Source: Pradoshia eiseniae
Lineage (GTDB): Bacteria; Bacillota; Bacilli; Bacillales; Pradoshiaceae
DNA: 64,000 nucleotides
NCBI RefSeq assembly: GCF_002946355.1
Contig: NZ_PKOZ01000007.1
Span: 97,765-161,764, forward strand
Direction: 5' to 3'
The translations under genes were made by a program, and so were the position numbers. The notes beneath the pieces are model-generated. The model searched no databases and was not told the origin of the DNA. It saw only the letters and a program-made list of their open reading frames with translations. Of this stretch, positions 1 through 8,518 are shown in pieces (position 1 is the stretch's first letter; each line of letters opens with the position of its first letter).

Positions 1-32
1 GTCACCATACATAACTGCTGCCTCAGCTCAAA

Positions 33-635
33 TCATTCCCAGCTATTCTGCGGCAAGCGATAGATTAAAAATCGGTCGAATGGATCTTGTGCCTTAATGA
101 TTATCTCCTGAACCCATTCAAAGGGCGTTTCATGCTCCAAATAAAAGATATAATCCTCTGAAGGATAATAAAGAATAATATCCGCCGGGCGGCTATATTC
201 CTCGACCGAATCGAGAATCCGATTCACGACCTTCCTGAATATCTGGACATTAAACGGATTAAAGAAGTAGAAGCGATTGTGGCCAGGCTGTATGTTGAAC
301 TCCTCAGCCAGGCAGCAATAGAAATGAATTTTTTCACTCCGATACTTCGCATAATCCGCCAGGTTCATCATTGCCTCATTATAAAAGACCTCATTCATCT
401 CCACTCCCGAGACGGCAGCTTGAAAGAAATAATGAATATAAAAATTCAATCGTCCCTTGCCGCAGCCAAAATCCACAACATGATCCCTTCGGTTAAGGCT
501 GTAGGATGCAAATAATTTTTCCAGTGCCGCATATGGTGTAGGTTCATAGCGATTATAGGAAAGGGTAGACGGATGACCTTGCTGGTCTCCCCTAGTTTTG
601 ATCCGCATTAATTCGTCATAGTATTTCTCTTTCAT
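33..635 (-). CDS. Class I SAM-dependent methyltransferase, substrate unknown
   Basis: A 200-residue soluble protein. Motif I (VVDFGCGKGR, around residues 53-62) is the glycine-rich SAM-binding loop, and an acidic residue follows at the end of the next strand (GVEMNE). A later FFNPF motif sits where many small-molecule or nucleic-acid methyltransferases carry the NPPF/DPPY-like catalytic loop. The gene is preceded on its strand by a weak purine-rich stretch and starts with ATG. It ends close to the window edge, so its downstream partner is not visible. I can support the fold but not the substrate. Confidence 0.75.
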   Translation of the reverse strand: MKEKYYDELMRIKTRGDQQGHPSTLSYNRYEPTPYAALEKLFASYSLNRRDHVVDFGCGKGRLNFYIHYFFQAAVSGVEMNEVFYNEAMMNLADYAKYRSEKIHFYCCLAEEFNIQPGHNRFYFFNPFNVQIFRKVVNRILDSVEEYSRPADIILYYPSEDYIFYLEHETPFEWVQEIIIKAQDPFDRFLIYRLPQNSWE

Positions 636-720
636 GAAAAACCTCAGTCCATTTACGTTTTTCCTTATCTTAATCGTATTATGGCTTGAAATAAAGGGAA
701 TCAGACAAAAAAGAAGAGGG

Positions 721-1587
721 TTACTCCCCCTTCCTCAATTCCTTCTTCAATTGATGCAAAATATCCGGATGATTCGTAAACATACCGGTCACGCCCCAAT
801 CAATTAAGGTTTTCATTCTTTCCTTTGTATTGACTGTGTATGGATGGATGTCCAAGCCGTTTTGAACTACCTTTTGTACATAGACCTCATTTAAATACGT
901 ATGATTAGGACCAATGCCAACTGCATAGCTCTTAATATAGTCAATTTCTTCATCCGTGATAGTCGCGGTTTCTTTGTAGGAGATTAGCTGTACAAGCTTT
1001 AAGGTTGGATCTAAGGAGTGGAGCTTCAAGAGGCTGTCTGGGCTGAAAGATTGAAGGAGCAATGTTTTCTTATTTATTTTATATTTATTAATTATGCGCA
1101 GTAATTCTTCCTCCATGCCTGGATAAACATCAGGAGATTTTGTTTCAATATAGTATTTTTTATTTTTGCCTAGCTTTTTAAAGACTTCTTCCAGTGTCGG
1201 AACTTTCAAGCCTTCATATTCTTCCTTAGCGTATTCTGGATACTTCTCATTGAACCAGCTGCCCGCATCCAGCTGCTTGATTTCTTGTAAGGTATGGTCT
1301 TTTACCAGCCCAGTTCCATTAGTGGTCCGGTCAAGTGTTTCGTCATGCATAGCAATCAATGTCCCATCCTTTGTCATTTGAAGATCAATTTCGATATAGT
1401 CCCCATGCATTTTGTCCCCCAGCTTATAGGACGCTATTGTATGTTCCGGAGCATATGCCGAAGCTCCCCTGTGAGCGACATTGGTCACCTTTTGAGGTTT
1501 ATGCTTTTCCGGAGCAGCATTCACTGATGTTATCGTGCCAACGAAGAAGAAAGCGCTTGCAATCAATAAAACAACAAATTTCTTCAA
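721..1587 (-). CDS. glpQ: Secreted glycerophosphodiester phosphodiesterase
   Basis: Hydrolyses glycerophosphodiesters to glycerol-3-phosphate and an alcohol, outside the membrane. The 288-residue protein begins with a Sec signal peptide ([14 protein letters not shown], cleavage likely after SVNA) and then shows the GDPD signature: [20 protein letters not shown] and [12 protein letters not shown], which hold the catalytic histidines and the metal-binding Glu/Asp. The frame opens with TTG, preceded by GAAGGGGATGG. No leader terminator of the type GlpP controls could be seen upstream, so control by the GlpP encoded 6 kb away is unproven. The family call is firm; the in vivo substrate (phospholipid head groups or teichoic acid) is inference. 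Confidence 0.9.
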   Translation of the reverse strand: MKKFVVLLIASAFFFVGTITSVNAAPEKHKPQKVTNVAHRGASAYAPEHTIASYKLGDKMHGDYIEIDLQMTKDGTLIAMHDETLDRTTNGTGLVKDHTLQEIKQLDAGSWFNEKYPEYAKEEYEGLKVPTLEEVFKKLGKNKKYYIETKSPDVYPGMEEELLRIINKYKINKKTLLLQSFSPDSLLKLHSLDPTLKLVQLISYKETATITDEEIDYIKSYAVGIGPNHTYLNEVYVQKVVQNGLDIHPYTVNTKERMKTLIDWGVTGMFTNHPDILHQLKKELRKGE

Positions 1588-1786
1588 ACTTATCCATCCC
1601 CTTCAATCGATAATAGACTTCTAATCTAGTATATAGTGCTTCCATTCTATTTACCTGAGTATTTCCTACATATTTCCCCCTTGTATTATAGCTAATAATT
1701 GACCTTTTCTCCTGATTATATAGGACTACATATATCCTATTTACTTTATCAATATATCATCTTACCTATAATCGGCAAACTCGATG

Positions 1787-1814
1787 GTTAACACTGTCAA
1801 TGACAGGATAACCG
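1787..1814. repeat. Inverted repeat, possible RNA hairpin or operator upstream of qox
   Basis: Inner arms CTGTCA and TGACAG around a single base, extended by outer arms GGTTA and TAACC. No T-run follows, so it is not a simple terminator. It lies about 230 bp upstream of the proposed qox promoter, which makes a qox leader role doubtful unless another promoter lies further upstream. Confidence 0.45.
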
Positions 1815-2012
1815 AAAGAGTTAATCATCCTGCGGTAGGAAAAACCCTGCTCAATTATTTATTCGAGCATTAGTCAACAACTGATAACAAAAGGGATTAT
1901 TCACCATTTCGCCACATTTATTACAGAAAAAACCATTAATATAATTTAATGTTAATTAGTTCACATCTTTGTCAAATATGCTAAAAACATTTGCATTTTC
2001 AGATTCATATAT

Positions 2013-2041
2013 TTGTAATTTCGTCAAACACTTATTATATT
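2013..2041 (+). promoter_or_regulatory. Predicted sigma-A promoter of the qox operon
   Basis: TTGTAA and TATATT are separated by 17 bases, in AT-rich DNA about 120 bp upstream of the qoxA start. The -35 matches four of six consensus bases and the -10 five of six. No better candidate was seen nearer the gene. Confidence 0.45.
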
Positions 2042-2162
2042 GAAAATCGGGGTATGGTAAAAGCTACATAATATGGTTGGTTTATTCAAAACAGCTGTTA
2101 TTCTTTTTCTGCTCCAACTTATATTTCTAGCTAACTTAAACTACTTACGGAAGGGGAACATT

Positions 2163-3074
2163 ATGAACAAAAAGTTAGGACTTTTAGGGTCCATGCTGAC
2201 ATCAATTCTTCTGTTAGCCGGATGTGACTGGGTTGTGTTCGATCCAAACGGACCAGTAGCCAAAACTCAATCAGATACGATTATCTTCTCCATGCTGATG
2301 CTGGCTGGCGTTATGGTTGTTGTTTATGTGCTGTATATCTTCATATTAGTGAAATATAGAGCTTCCAAAGCTCCTAAAGATTACGTGCCTCCGCATATCC
2401 AAGGCAGTCATACACTTGAAATTATATGGACAGCCATTCCGATTATTATTGTCTCTATTCTTGGCTACGTGACGGTCGTATCCACTTTTGAGGTTGAGAG
2501 CAAACCAAAAGGCTATGAAGATCAAGAACCTCTCGTCATTTATGCTTCTTCTTCGAACTGGAAATGGCATTTCAGCTATCCTGAGCAGGATATTGAAACC
2601 GTAAACTATGTCAATATCCCAACTGATAGAGTCGTAGAGTTCCGCTTATATTCTTACGGACCAATCACCAGCTTCTGGATTCCGCAATTGGGCGGCCAAA
2701 AATATGCCATGTCTGACATGGTCACAAAGCTTAATTTCGTAGCAGATAACGAAATGTCCATGATGGGCCGAAATTCCAACTTCAGCGGCCAAGGGACTGC
2801 ACATATGGAATTCGAAGCGCTCTCCATGTCTAATGAAGAGTTTGATGAATGGGTTGAGCAAGTTCAAGCAAATGAGCCTGAGCTGACAGAAAAGAAATTT
2901 GACGAGCTCCTAGATACAGCTTACGTTGGCCGTCAAAGCTATTCTTCCACTCACCTGGAATTCAGCCCGCCGCCAGAAGGACATAACCATGGCGCTAAAG
3001 AAGCTCCATCAAACGAAGATCCTGATCAGGAAAACCAATTTGATAAGGAATCTGAGAATCACGGAAACCACTAG
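2163..3074 (+). CDS. qoxA: Cytochrome aa3 quinol oxidase subunit II
   Basis: Subunit II of the proton-pumping menaquinol oxidase. I place the start at the ATG preceded by GGAAGGGG, because the protein then opens with a lipoprotein signal (SILLLAGC, lipid-modified Cys21); the frame is open further upstream but that extension has no ribosome site. Two transmembrane helices follow (about 38-62 and 82-104), then a periplasmic-type cupredoxin domain. The dinuclear copper CuA ligands of cytochrome c oxidases are absent, as expected for a quinol oxidase. The 303-residue length fits QoxA. First gene of qoxABCD. Confidence 0.95.
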   Translation: MNKKLGLLGSMLTSILLLAGCDWVVFDPNGPVAKTQSDTIIFSMLMLAGVMVVVYVLYIFILVKYRASKAPKDYVPPHIQGSHTLEIIWTAIPIIIVSILGYVTVVSTFEVESKPKGYEDQEPLVIYASSSNWKWHFSYPEQDIETVNYVNIPTDRVVEFRLYSYGPITSFWIPQLGGQKYAMSDMVTKLNFVADNEMSMMGRNSNFSGQGTAHMEFEALSMSNEEFDEWVEQVQANEPELTEKKFDELLDTAYVGRQSYSSTHLEFSPPPEGHNHGAKEAPSNEDPDQENQFDKESENHGNH

Positions 3075-3115
3075 AATTAACACTTTGAGCTTGATATGAA
3101 AGGAGCTAGACAAAC

Positions 3116-5062
3116 GTGAAATGGGATGAATTTTTCGTTCTTGGTGACCCGATGATTTACGGAGCCATGGTCAGCATTGTTGCTGCATCGATGGCCATCG
3201 TTGTGGGTCTGACCTATTTTAAGAAATGGCGTTGGCTTAGAGATGAATGGCTGACGACCGTTGACCATAAACGTATCGGGATTATGTATATCATTTGTGC
3301 CCTCTTGATGTTATTCCGCGGAGGGGTAGACGGCTTGCTGATGCGCGGACAGCTTGCGATGCCGGAAAACGGCTTCCTTGATGCCCAGCATTATAATGAA
3401 ATTTTCACGACACACGGCGTAATCATGATTCTATTCATGGCGATGCCATTTATCATTGGTTTAATGAATATTGTTATCCCGCTTCAAATCGGAGCCCGTG
3501 ATGTGGCATTCCCATATTTGAACGCGGTCAGCTTCTGGTTATTCTTTGCCGGAGCCATGCTATTCAATATTTCATTCGTTATTGGAGGTTCTCCTGATGC
3601 CGGATGGTCAGCCTACTTCCCGCTGGCAAGTACGGAATTCAGTCCATCAGTCGGTAACAACTATTACGCAATCGCTATTCAGATTGCCGGGATTGGTACA
3701 TTGATGACCGGAATTAACTTCATCGTCACCATCCTTAAAATGCGTGCACCTGGCATGACTCTTTTAAAAATGCCTATGTTCACTTGGTCAATCCTAATCA
3801 CCAACGTTATCATCGTTTTTGCCTTCCCTGTCTTAACAGTGGCACTTGCGTTAATGACATTTGACCGTCTATTTGGAACACATTTCTTCTCAATGACTGA
3901 CGGCGGTATGGATATGCTTTGGGCCAACCTGTTCTGGGTTTGGGGACATCCTGAGGTTTATATCGTTATCCTGCCTGCATTTGGTATATTCAGTGAAGTT
4001 ATTTCAACCTTCTCTAAGAAGAATTTGTTTGGCTATAAATCGATGGTTGCAAGTATGGTGGCAATCTCAGCACTATCTTTCCTAGTTTGGGTCCATCACT
4101 TCTACACAATGGGCCAAGGAGCACTCTCTAACAGCTTTTTCTCCATAACAACTATGCTGATTGCCGTTCCAACTGGGGTTAAAATCTTTAACTGGCTCCT
4201 GACAATGTACAAAGGAAAAATTCAATTTACGACGCCAATGATGTATGCGCTTGGATTCATTCCAATCTTCACATTCGGCGGCATTACAGGCGTCATGCTT
4301 GCGATGGCAAGTGCGGATTATCAATACCATAACACGATGTTCCTTGTTGCCCACTTCCACTATGTATTGATTCCTGGTACCGTCTTCGGTGTTCTTGCCG
4401 GTTTCTATTACTGGTGGCCAAAGATTTTCGGTTTCATGCTTGACGATAAACAAGGAAAGCGTGCATTTTGGTGGATTGCCATCTCCTTTAACGTGACTTT
4501 CTTACCGCTATTCGCGCTTGGTCTTAAAGGAATGACACGCCGTACGTACACGTACTCTGAGGAAAGCGGCTTCGGCCCATTGAACTTGCTTGCCTCCATC
4601 GGTTCTGTCGGTTTAGCAATCGGGTTCATTTTGCTGGTTTACAACATTTACTGGAGCTTCCGCTATGCACCGCGCTTAAATGGCAATAATGATCCATGGG
4701 ATGCGCGGACATTGGAATGGGCTACTCATACACCTGTTCCTGCCTATAACTTTGCTATCACACCTGAAGTAAGCTCTGTTGATACTTTATGGGATGAAAA
4801 ACTGGGCAAACATAAGATTTTTAAAGGCAAACTTGAAGAAATTCATATGCCTAACTCAAGCTTTATGCCATTCTGGATGGCAGTTGCCTTCTTCTTCTGG
4901 GGATTCTTTATGGTATTCAGCTGGTGGATTCCAGCCATTATTGCTGCGATTCCAATCTTCTACTTGCTGTTTGCGCGTTCATTCAGCAATGACCATGGGT
5001 TCCATATCTCTGCTAAAGAATTAGAGGAAGAAGAAAAGAAATTGCGAGGTGAAACAAAATGA
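3116..5062 (+). CDS. qoxB: Cytochrome aa3 quinol oxidase subunit I
   Basis: The catalytic subunit, carrying the low-spin heme and the heme-copper site where O2 is reduced. The 648-residue polytopic protein shows the expected histidine motifs: TTHGVIMI (low-spin heme ligand), WGHPEVY (CuB His and the cross-linked Tyr), HHFYTMG (CuB histidines) and the late HFHYVLI (heme ligands). GTG start preceded by AAAGGAG. It follows qoxA by 41 bases and overlaps qoxC by 4 bases, indicating translational coupling. Confidence 0.97.
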   Translation: MKWDEFFVLGDPMIYGAMVSIVAASMAIVVGLTYFKKWRWLRDEWLTTVDHKRIGIMYIICALLMLFRGGVDGLLMRGQLAMPENGFLDAQHYNEIFTTHGVIMILFMAMPFIIGLMNIVIPLQIGARDVAFPYLNAVSFWLFFAGAMLFNISFVIGGSPDAGWSAYFPLASTEFSPSVGNNYYAIAIQIAGIGTLMTGINFIVTILKMRAPGMTLLKMPMFTWSILITNVIIVFAFPVLTVALALMTFDRLFGTHFFSMTDGGMDMLWANLFWVWGHPEVYIVILPAFGIFSEVISTFSKKNLFGYKSMVASMVAISALSFLVWVHHFYTMGQGALSNSFFSITTMLIAVPTGVKIFNWLLTMYKGKIQFTTPMMYALGFIPIFTFGGITGVMLAMASADYQYHNTMFLVAHFHYVLIPGTVFGVLAGFYYWWPKIFGFMLDDKQGKRAFWWIAISFNVTFLPLFALGLKGMTRRTYTYSEESGFGPLNLLASIGSVGLAIGFILLVYNIYWSFRYAPRLNGNNDPWDARTLEWATHTPVPAYNFAITPEVSSVDTLWDEKLGKHKIFKGKLEEIHMPNSSFMPFWMAVAFFFWGFFMVFSWWIPAIIAAIPIFYLLFARSFSNDHGFHISAKELEEEEKKLRGETK

Positions 5063-5655
5063 AGCTAGATGCCTCACAACCATTAGAATATAGAACAGAG
5101 GAGAATCAGCTGAAAATCTTAGGATTCTGGATTTTCCTAGGAGCCGAAATTGTTCTCTTCGCCACCCTATTTACCGTCTATTTCGTTTTGGAAAATGGAA
5201 CTGGTAATGGTCCGACTGGAAAGGATATCTTCCAAATCTCCGGCGTACTTTGGGAAACCTTTATCTTATTATCTTCAAGCTTCACGATTGGCATCGCGAT
5301 TCATGCGATGCGCATGGGCATGAAGAAGGCCATGATGACGATGATGACCATCACCCTATTGCTTGGTCTAGCCTTCCTTGGCATTGAGATCTATGAGTTC
5401 TTCCATTATGTGCATGCAGGTGCAGCCATCACGACAAGCGGGTTCACTTCTGCATTATTGACCTTGCTTGGAACCCACGGAGCTCACGTAACATTTGGTC
5501 TGTTCTGGGGACTTGCAATCTTGCTTCAGGTGAAAAAGCATGGCCTTAATACTCATACAGCCAATAAATCCTTTATCTTCTCACTTTATTGGCATTTCTT
5601 AGACGTCGTTTGGATCTTCATCTTCAGCTTCGTCTACTTGAAAGGACTGATGTAA
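5059..5655 (+). CDS. qoxC: Cytochrome aa3 quinol oxidase subunit III
   Basis: A 198-residue membrane protein with five predicted helices, matching the short subunit III of quinol oxidases. The sequence WETFILLSSSFT and the helix with LGTHGAHVTFGLFW are typical of the family. Subunit III stabilises the complex and is not catalytic. Its ATG overlaps the qoxB stop (ATGA) and the next gene starts one base after its stop, so qoxBCD is tightly coupled. Confidence 0.96.
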   Translation: MKLDASQPLEYRTEENQLKILGFWIFLGAEIVLFATLFTVYFVLENGTGNGPTGKDIFQISGVLWETFILLSSSFTIGIAIHAMRMGMKKAMMTMMTITLLLGLAFLGIEIYEFFHYVHAGAAITTSGFTSALLTLLGTHGAHVTFGLFWGLAILLQVKKHGLNTHTANKSFIFSLYWHFLDVVWIFIFSFVYLKGLM

Positions 5656-5656
5656 T

Positions 5657-5941
5657 ATGGCAAAGTTATTTCCTAAAGAGCATATTATCGGCTTCTTATC
5701 ATCAATCGCTCTGACGATAGCTGCATTAATGGTTCTATACCTTGATGTATCCTTCGCAGTCAAAATGACAATCTTGCTCGTTACAGCCGGACTTCAAGCC
5801 AGCCTGCAGCTTATCCTGTTCATGCATATTGGCGAGTCTAAGGAAAAAGGCACATTGTATACGAATATCATTTATGCCTTATTCGTTGCTGTTGTAACGA
5901 TTTTCGGATCCCTATTCGTATTAGTATGGGACTGGTATTAA
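5657..5941 (+). CDS. qoxD: Cytochrome aa3 quinol oxidase subunit IV
   Basis: A 94-residue protein with three transmembrane helices, the last gene of the qox operon. Size, position and the conserved segment LQLILFMHIGESKE identify the small subunit IV, which assists assembly of the CuB site in related oxidases. A strong hairpin terminator begins ten bases after the stop. Confidence 0.95.
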   Translation: MAKLFPKEHIIGFLSSIALTIAALMVLYLDVSFAVKMTILLVTAGLQASLQLILFMHIGESKEKGTLYTNIIYALFVAVVTIFGSLFVLVWDWY

Positions 5942-5950
5942 TCAATATAA

Positions 5951-5985
5951 AAGGACATCTGAGACTTTGCTCAGATGTCCTTTTT
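5951..5985. terminator. Bidirectional terminator between qoxD and the hemD-like gene
   Basis: Stem GGACATCTGAG / CTCAGATGTCC with a five-base loop, followed by T5 on the plus strand and preceded by an A-rich run that serves the minus strand. The stop codon of the leftward gene (5971-5973) lies inside the stem, so the hairpin also encodes that protein's last residues. Confidence 0.9.
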
Positions 5986-6804
5986 GCTATGATAATAGTT
6001 TCCCAACTCGACGATGGCACTGCCCATTCGTTCATTTTCAGGGAAAATAACTCTCTCAATGCCTGCTTCCCGTAAGGCTTGGGCAGTTACCTTTCCTACT
6101 GCAAGCGCAATCACCCGACCTTCAAAAGCTTGCATCAGATCATCCAAACAACCCTTCACTTCTGCATACGCAATGAGATGGCGTACTTGCGGTGTGCTCG
6201 TGAAAAAAGCGGCATCAACCTTATCGCCAAGCAGTTCACTAAGCAATTGCTCCATCACTTCCTTTTCTGGCGGTGTGTGAATATAAGGCAAAATTTCTTT
6301 ATAATGAGCCTGCTCCTCATCAAGCCACTCAATTAAAAGCGGCGCCGGATCTCCATGTAGCTGCAAGGCTACCTTACAGCCTTTCAAGGGATACTCCTTC
6401 ATCATTCGCACCAGGCCTTTTGTACTGCCATCATCATCGCGGACAACCACAGTGAGACCGAGCTTTTTTAGCATATTGACTGTCTTATAGCCTCTGGCTG
6501 CGATTTTCATGTTTTTTAAAGCTGCAATGAAAGCTTCTCCTTCTCCAAGGTCACAAGCAGCTTTATATAAAGTATCTAGTCCAATCCCCGTTGTGAAGAT
6601 GCCCCAATCATACTGATGTTCGAGTATTCGATAGATATCATCCTTTAGCTGGGATTGGTCGAGATAGACCGTCCCTTGAGCTGGACGAATATGCGGCTCA
6701 CCCCCAAGATTGCGGATGACTGTACTCATTTCCTCCAGTTTTCTAGACCCCAATATTGCTATTGTTTTTCCCTCTAGCTTCTTCAAATCCCATCCCCCAT
6801 TCAC
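5971..6804 (-). CDS. hemD: Uroporphyrinogen-III synthase-like protein
   Basis: A 277-residue protein with the two-lobed layout of HemD: an N-terminal lobe (KTIAILGSRK...) repeated in reverse order around a hinge, with DAAFFTSTPQVRHL and IALAVGKVTAQAL, the usual substrate-cleft segments. HemD closes hydroxymethylbilane to uroporphyrinogen III for heme and siroheme. It is not in a hem operon; instead it follows a Trm11-like methyltransferase by nine bases, so it may be a second copy. Start is either the GTG used here or a TTG six codons later with a stronger GGGGGAT site. Function of this copy is inferred. Confidence 0.75.
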   Translation of the reverse strand: MNGGWDLKKLEGKTIAILGSRKLEEMSTVIRNLGGEPHIRPAQGTVYLDQSQLKDDIYRILEHQYDWGIFTTGIGLDTLYKAACDLGEGEAFIAALKNMKIAARGYKTVNMLKKLGLTVVVRDDDGSTKGLVRMMKEYPLKGCKVALQLHGDPAPLLIEWLDEEQAHYKEILPYIHTPPEKEVMEQLLSELLGDKVDAAFFTSTPQVRHLIAYAEVKGCLDDLMQAFEGRVIALAVGKVTAQALREAGIERVIFPENERMGSAIVELGNYYHSKKDI

Positions 6805-6813
6805 TTTAACCTT

Positions 6814-7770
6814 TCATTCATTCTTTGACTGAATAAATGAACTCTCACATAAGAGAATCTCTCGTGTAAACCCTGGCTTTTTCGCCTCACAACGATCCTT
6901 AATAATCAGTCCGGACTGCTCAATCATCGCATCAATCGGCTCACCGCTCACGACTACTATTCGATCTGCAATTCGGTTGGCATGGCTTAATATCGAGAGT
7001 TGTTCCACAGGTGAAGCCGTATGGCATAGATTATAAGGCAAATCAATAATGGCTGAATCATAATGCTCAGTCACTTCCTCAATAGCTCCTCTAACCACTT
7101 CACATTCATACCCAAAATGAGCGATATTCTCTCTTGCCCCAATCGCTGGCAATGGTTTGATATCCCTGCCCGTTATATTAATCCCCATCGATAGCGCCTC
7201 AACTAGGACATTCCCTATTCCGCAGCATGGGTCAATCGCTCTAATACCTTCTATTTCCGGGATGGCAATATTCACAACTGCCCTTGCCATCCTTGTGCTG
7301 AGAGCTGTTGAATATTCCCTAGGTTTTTGCTGATGCTTTAGCCAAACCGCCTCCCCCTTCTTATAGCGCCCAAAATACCAGCGCCCTCTATATGGAATGA
7401 CCGCAAATACATACTTTGGATGGTCCAATTCAGCTATACCGTTAACGGAAAGACCAATCTCCCTTTCAATCTTCCGCCTTTCTTTGAAGGAGAGCTTTAC
7501 ATCGAGGTCATTATCTTTAATGAGATGGACTTTGAATGTTTCCTCTCCAAGGTCCACATTCGCCACTTGCTCAACTATTGATTGATAGGTCTCTCCCTCA
7601 AACATAACCTCAATTCGCTCTCGGATAAACGGGCTTCTATCCGGTTCAATTCTCTCCGTGCTCATCATGAGATAAGGACCAGCATTACGTCCAAACAAGG
7701 CTCTCATCTCCATTTGGCAGAGCGGCTCTTCCTCCTGACTGCATGCATACGTATATAGATAAGTTATCAA
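6814..7770 (-). CDS. Trm11-family putative RNA methyltransferase
   Basis: A 318-residue protein. The C-terminal half is a Rossmann methyltransferase with AIDPCCGIGNVLVEA as the SAM loop and DLPYN in the position of the N6/N2 methylating NPPY/DPPY motif. The N-terminal half resembles the THUMP-like RNA-binding part of Trm11/TrmG10 proteins (YVFAVIPYRGRWYFGRY before the catalytic domain). It probably methylates a base in tRNA or rRNA. TTG start, preceded by AAGGCGG eight bases upstream. A complete hairpin terminator stands just upstream of this ribosome site, which suggests attenuation of this two-gene operon. Confidence 0.75.
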   Translation of the reverse strand: MITYLYTYACSQEEEPLCQMEMRALFGRNAGPYLMMSTERIEPDRSPFIRERIEVMFEGETYQSIVEQVANVDLGEETFKVHLIKDNDLDVKLSFKERRKIEREIGLSVNGIAELDHPKYVFAVIPYRGRWYFGRYKKGEAVWLKHQQKPREYSTALSTRMARAVVNIAIPEIEGIRAIDPCCGIGNVLVEALSMGINITGRDIKPLPAIGARENIAHFGYECEVVRGAIEEVTEHYDSAIIDLPYNLCHTASPVEQLSILSHANRIADRIVVVSGEPIDAMIEQSGLIIKDRCEAKKPGFTREILLCESSFIQSKNE

Positions 7771-7796
7771 ATGTCTATCCGCCTTTTCATTGTCAT

Positions 7797-7840
7797 AAAA
7801 AAGCCTCTATAGCTAAATCACTTATAGAGGCTATTTTTAT
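7797..7840. terminator. Hairpin terminator in a divergent gap, probable attenuator
   Basis: Stem GCCTCTATA / TATAGAGGC (7803-7831) with A6 on the left and ATTTTTA on the right, so it can stop transcription both ways. The flanking genes point away from it, so no gene ends here. The minus-strand T-run ends about 27 bases from the start of the Trm11-like gene, leaving no room for a promoter between, so the leftward transcript should pass through it. Confidence 0.75.
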
Positions 7841-7954
7841 TCTATTGTACCAAATTTCTTCTCTATCTAATTCTATTTGCTGGAATATCTATGCAATCTA
7901 TACTAAGAGCAGATATGTGTTAAAATTTACAAAAACAACATTGGGGGCAAAACA

Positions 7955-8518
7955 ATGAAAATAGTAGATATGGTTGAGTCACAATTAATTGCCAGTATTA
8001 AAGAGGAAAAAGATATCCAAAAGGCCATAGACAGCCGAGCGAATATTGCCTTTTTATTAACTGGCAATCTCATGAATATACCAGATATGATTTTAGAGCT
8101 GAAGTCAAATGGCATGTATGTATTCATCCATCTCGATTTCATTGAGGGACTATCCAATACGAAAAGCGCTCTTCAATTTATTGCGAAGGCCTGGAAGCCA
8201 ACAGGCATCATCACAACCAAAAGCAATGTTGTTAAATTAGCGAGGGAAGAAGGCCTGATGACCATCCAGCGCATTTTCTTAATAGACCGTGCTGCCGTGC
8301 AAAAAGGGATCGAGAACATTCGCTCCTGCAAGCCGGATGCAGTTGAAGTTTTACCTGGATTAATGCCCAAAATCATTGATGACCTCTCTCGTAAAATCAA
8401 GCTGCCGCTCATTGTCGGAGGATTAATCAGCGAGGAGGCTGAAATATTATCCGCTCTCAAGGCGGGTGCGCTGGCTGTCTCTTCTGGAAATCCCGCCATG
8501 TGGCATTTTGATTTATAA
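7955..8518 (+). CDS. glpP: Glycerol-3-phosphate-responsive antiterminator GlpP
   Basis: A 187-residue TIM-barrel-type regulator. In Bacillus, GlpP binds glycerol-3-phosphate and leader mRNA of glpFK, glpD and glpTQ, preventing termination. Recognisable segments are FLLTGNLMNIPDMI, VFIHLDFIEGL, GIITTKSNVVKLAREEGL, QRIFLIDRAA and VEVLPGLMPKII, ending in IVGGLISEEAEILSALKAGA (the phosphate-binding end of the barrel). ATG start after GGGGGCA. No glpF, glpK or glpD lies beside it in this window. Its stop overlaps the convergent phosphatase gene by six bases. Confidence 0.93.
   Translation: MKIVDMVESQLIASIKEEKDIQKAIDSRANIAFLLTGNLMNIPDMILELKSNGMYVFIHLDFIEGLSNTKSALQFIAKAWKPTGIITTKSNVVKLAREEGLMTIQRIFLIDRAAVQKGIENIRSCKPDAVEVLPGLMPKIIDDLSRKIKLPLIVGGLISEEAEILSALKAGALAVSSGNPAMWHFDL

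Larger units (their letters stand above)
1588..2162. other. 575 bp intergenic region upstream of qoxABCD with a structured block
   Basis: This divergent gap holds the leaders of glpQ (left) and qoxA (right). An AT-rich stretch surrounds a more structured block at about 1768-1866. The block contains a hairpin with outer arms GGTTA/TAACC and inner arms CTGTCA/TGACAG (1787-1814), a GAAAGAG segment, a CGGTAGG segment, and a last hairpin GCTC/GAGC. No convincing ORF was seen. A likely sigma-A promoter lies at its right end. Confidence 0.5.

Noticed and set aside
1768..1866. Calling a c-di-GMP-I (GEMM) riboswitch upstream of qox
   Set aside because: The GACGCAAAGCC core and the tetraloop receptor are absent; only short words match.
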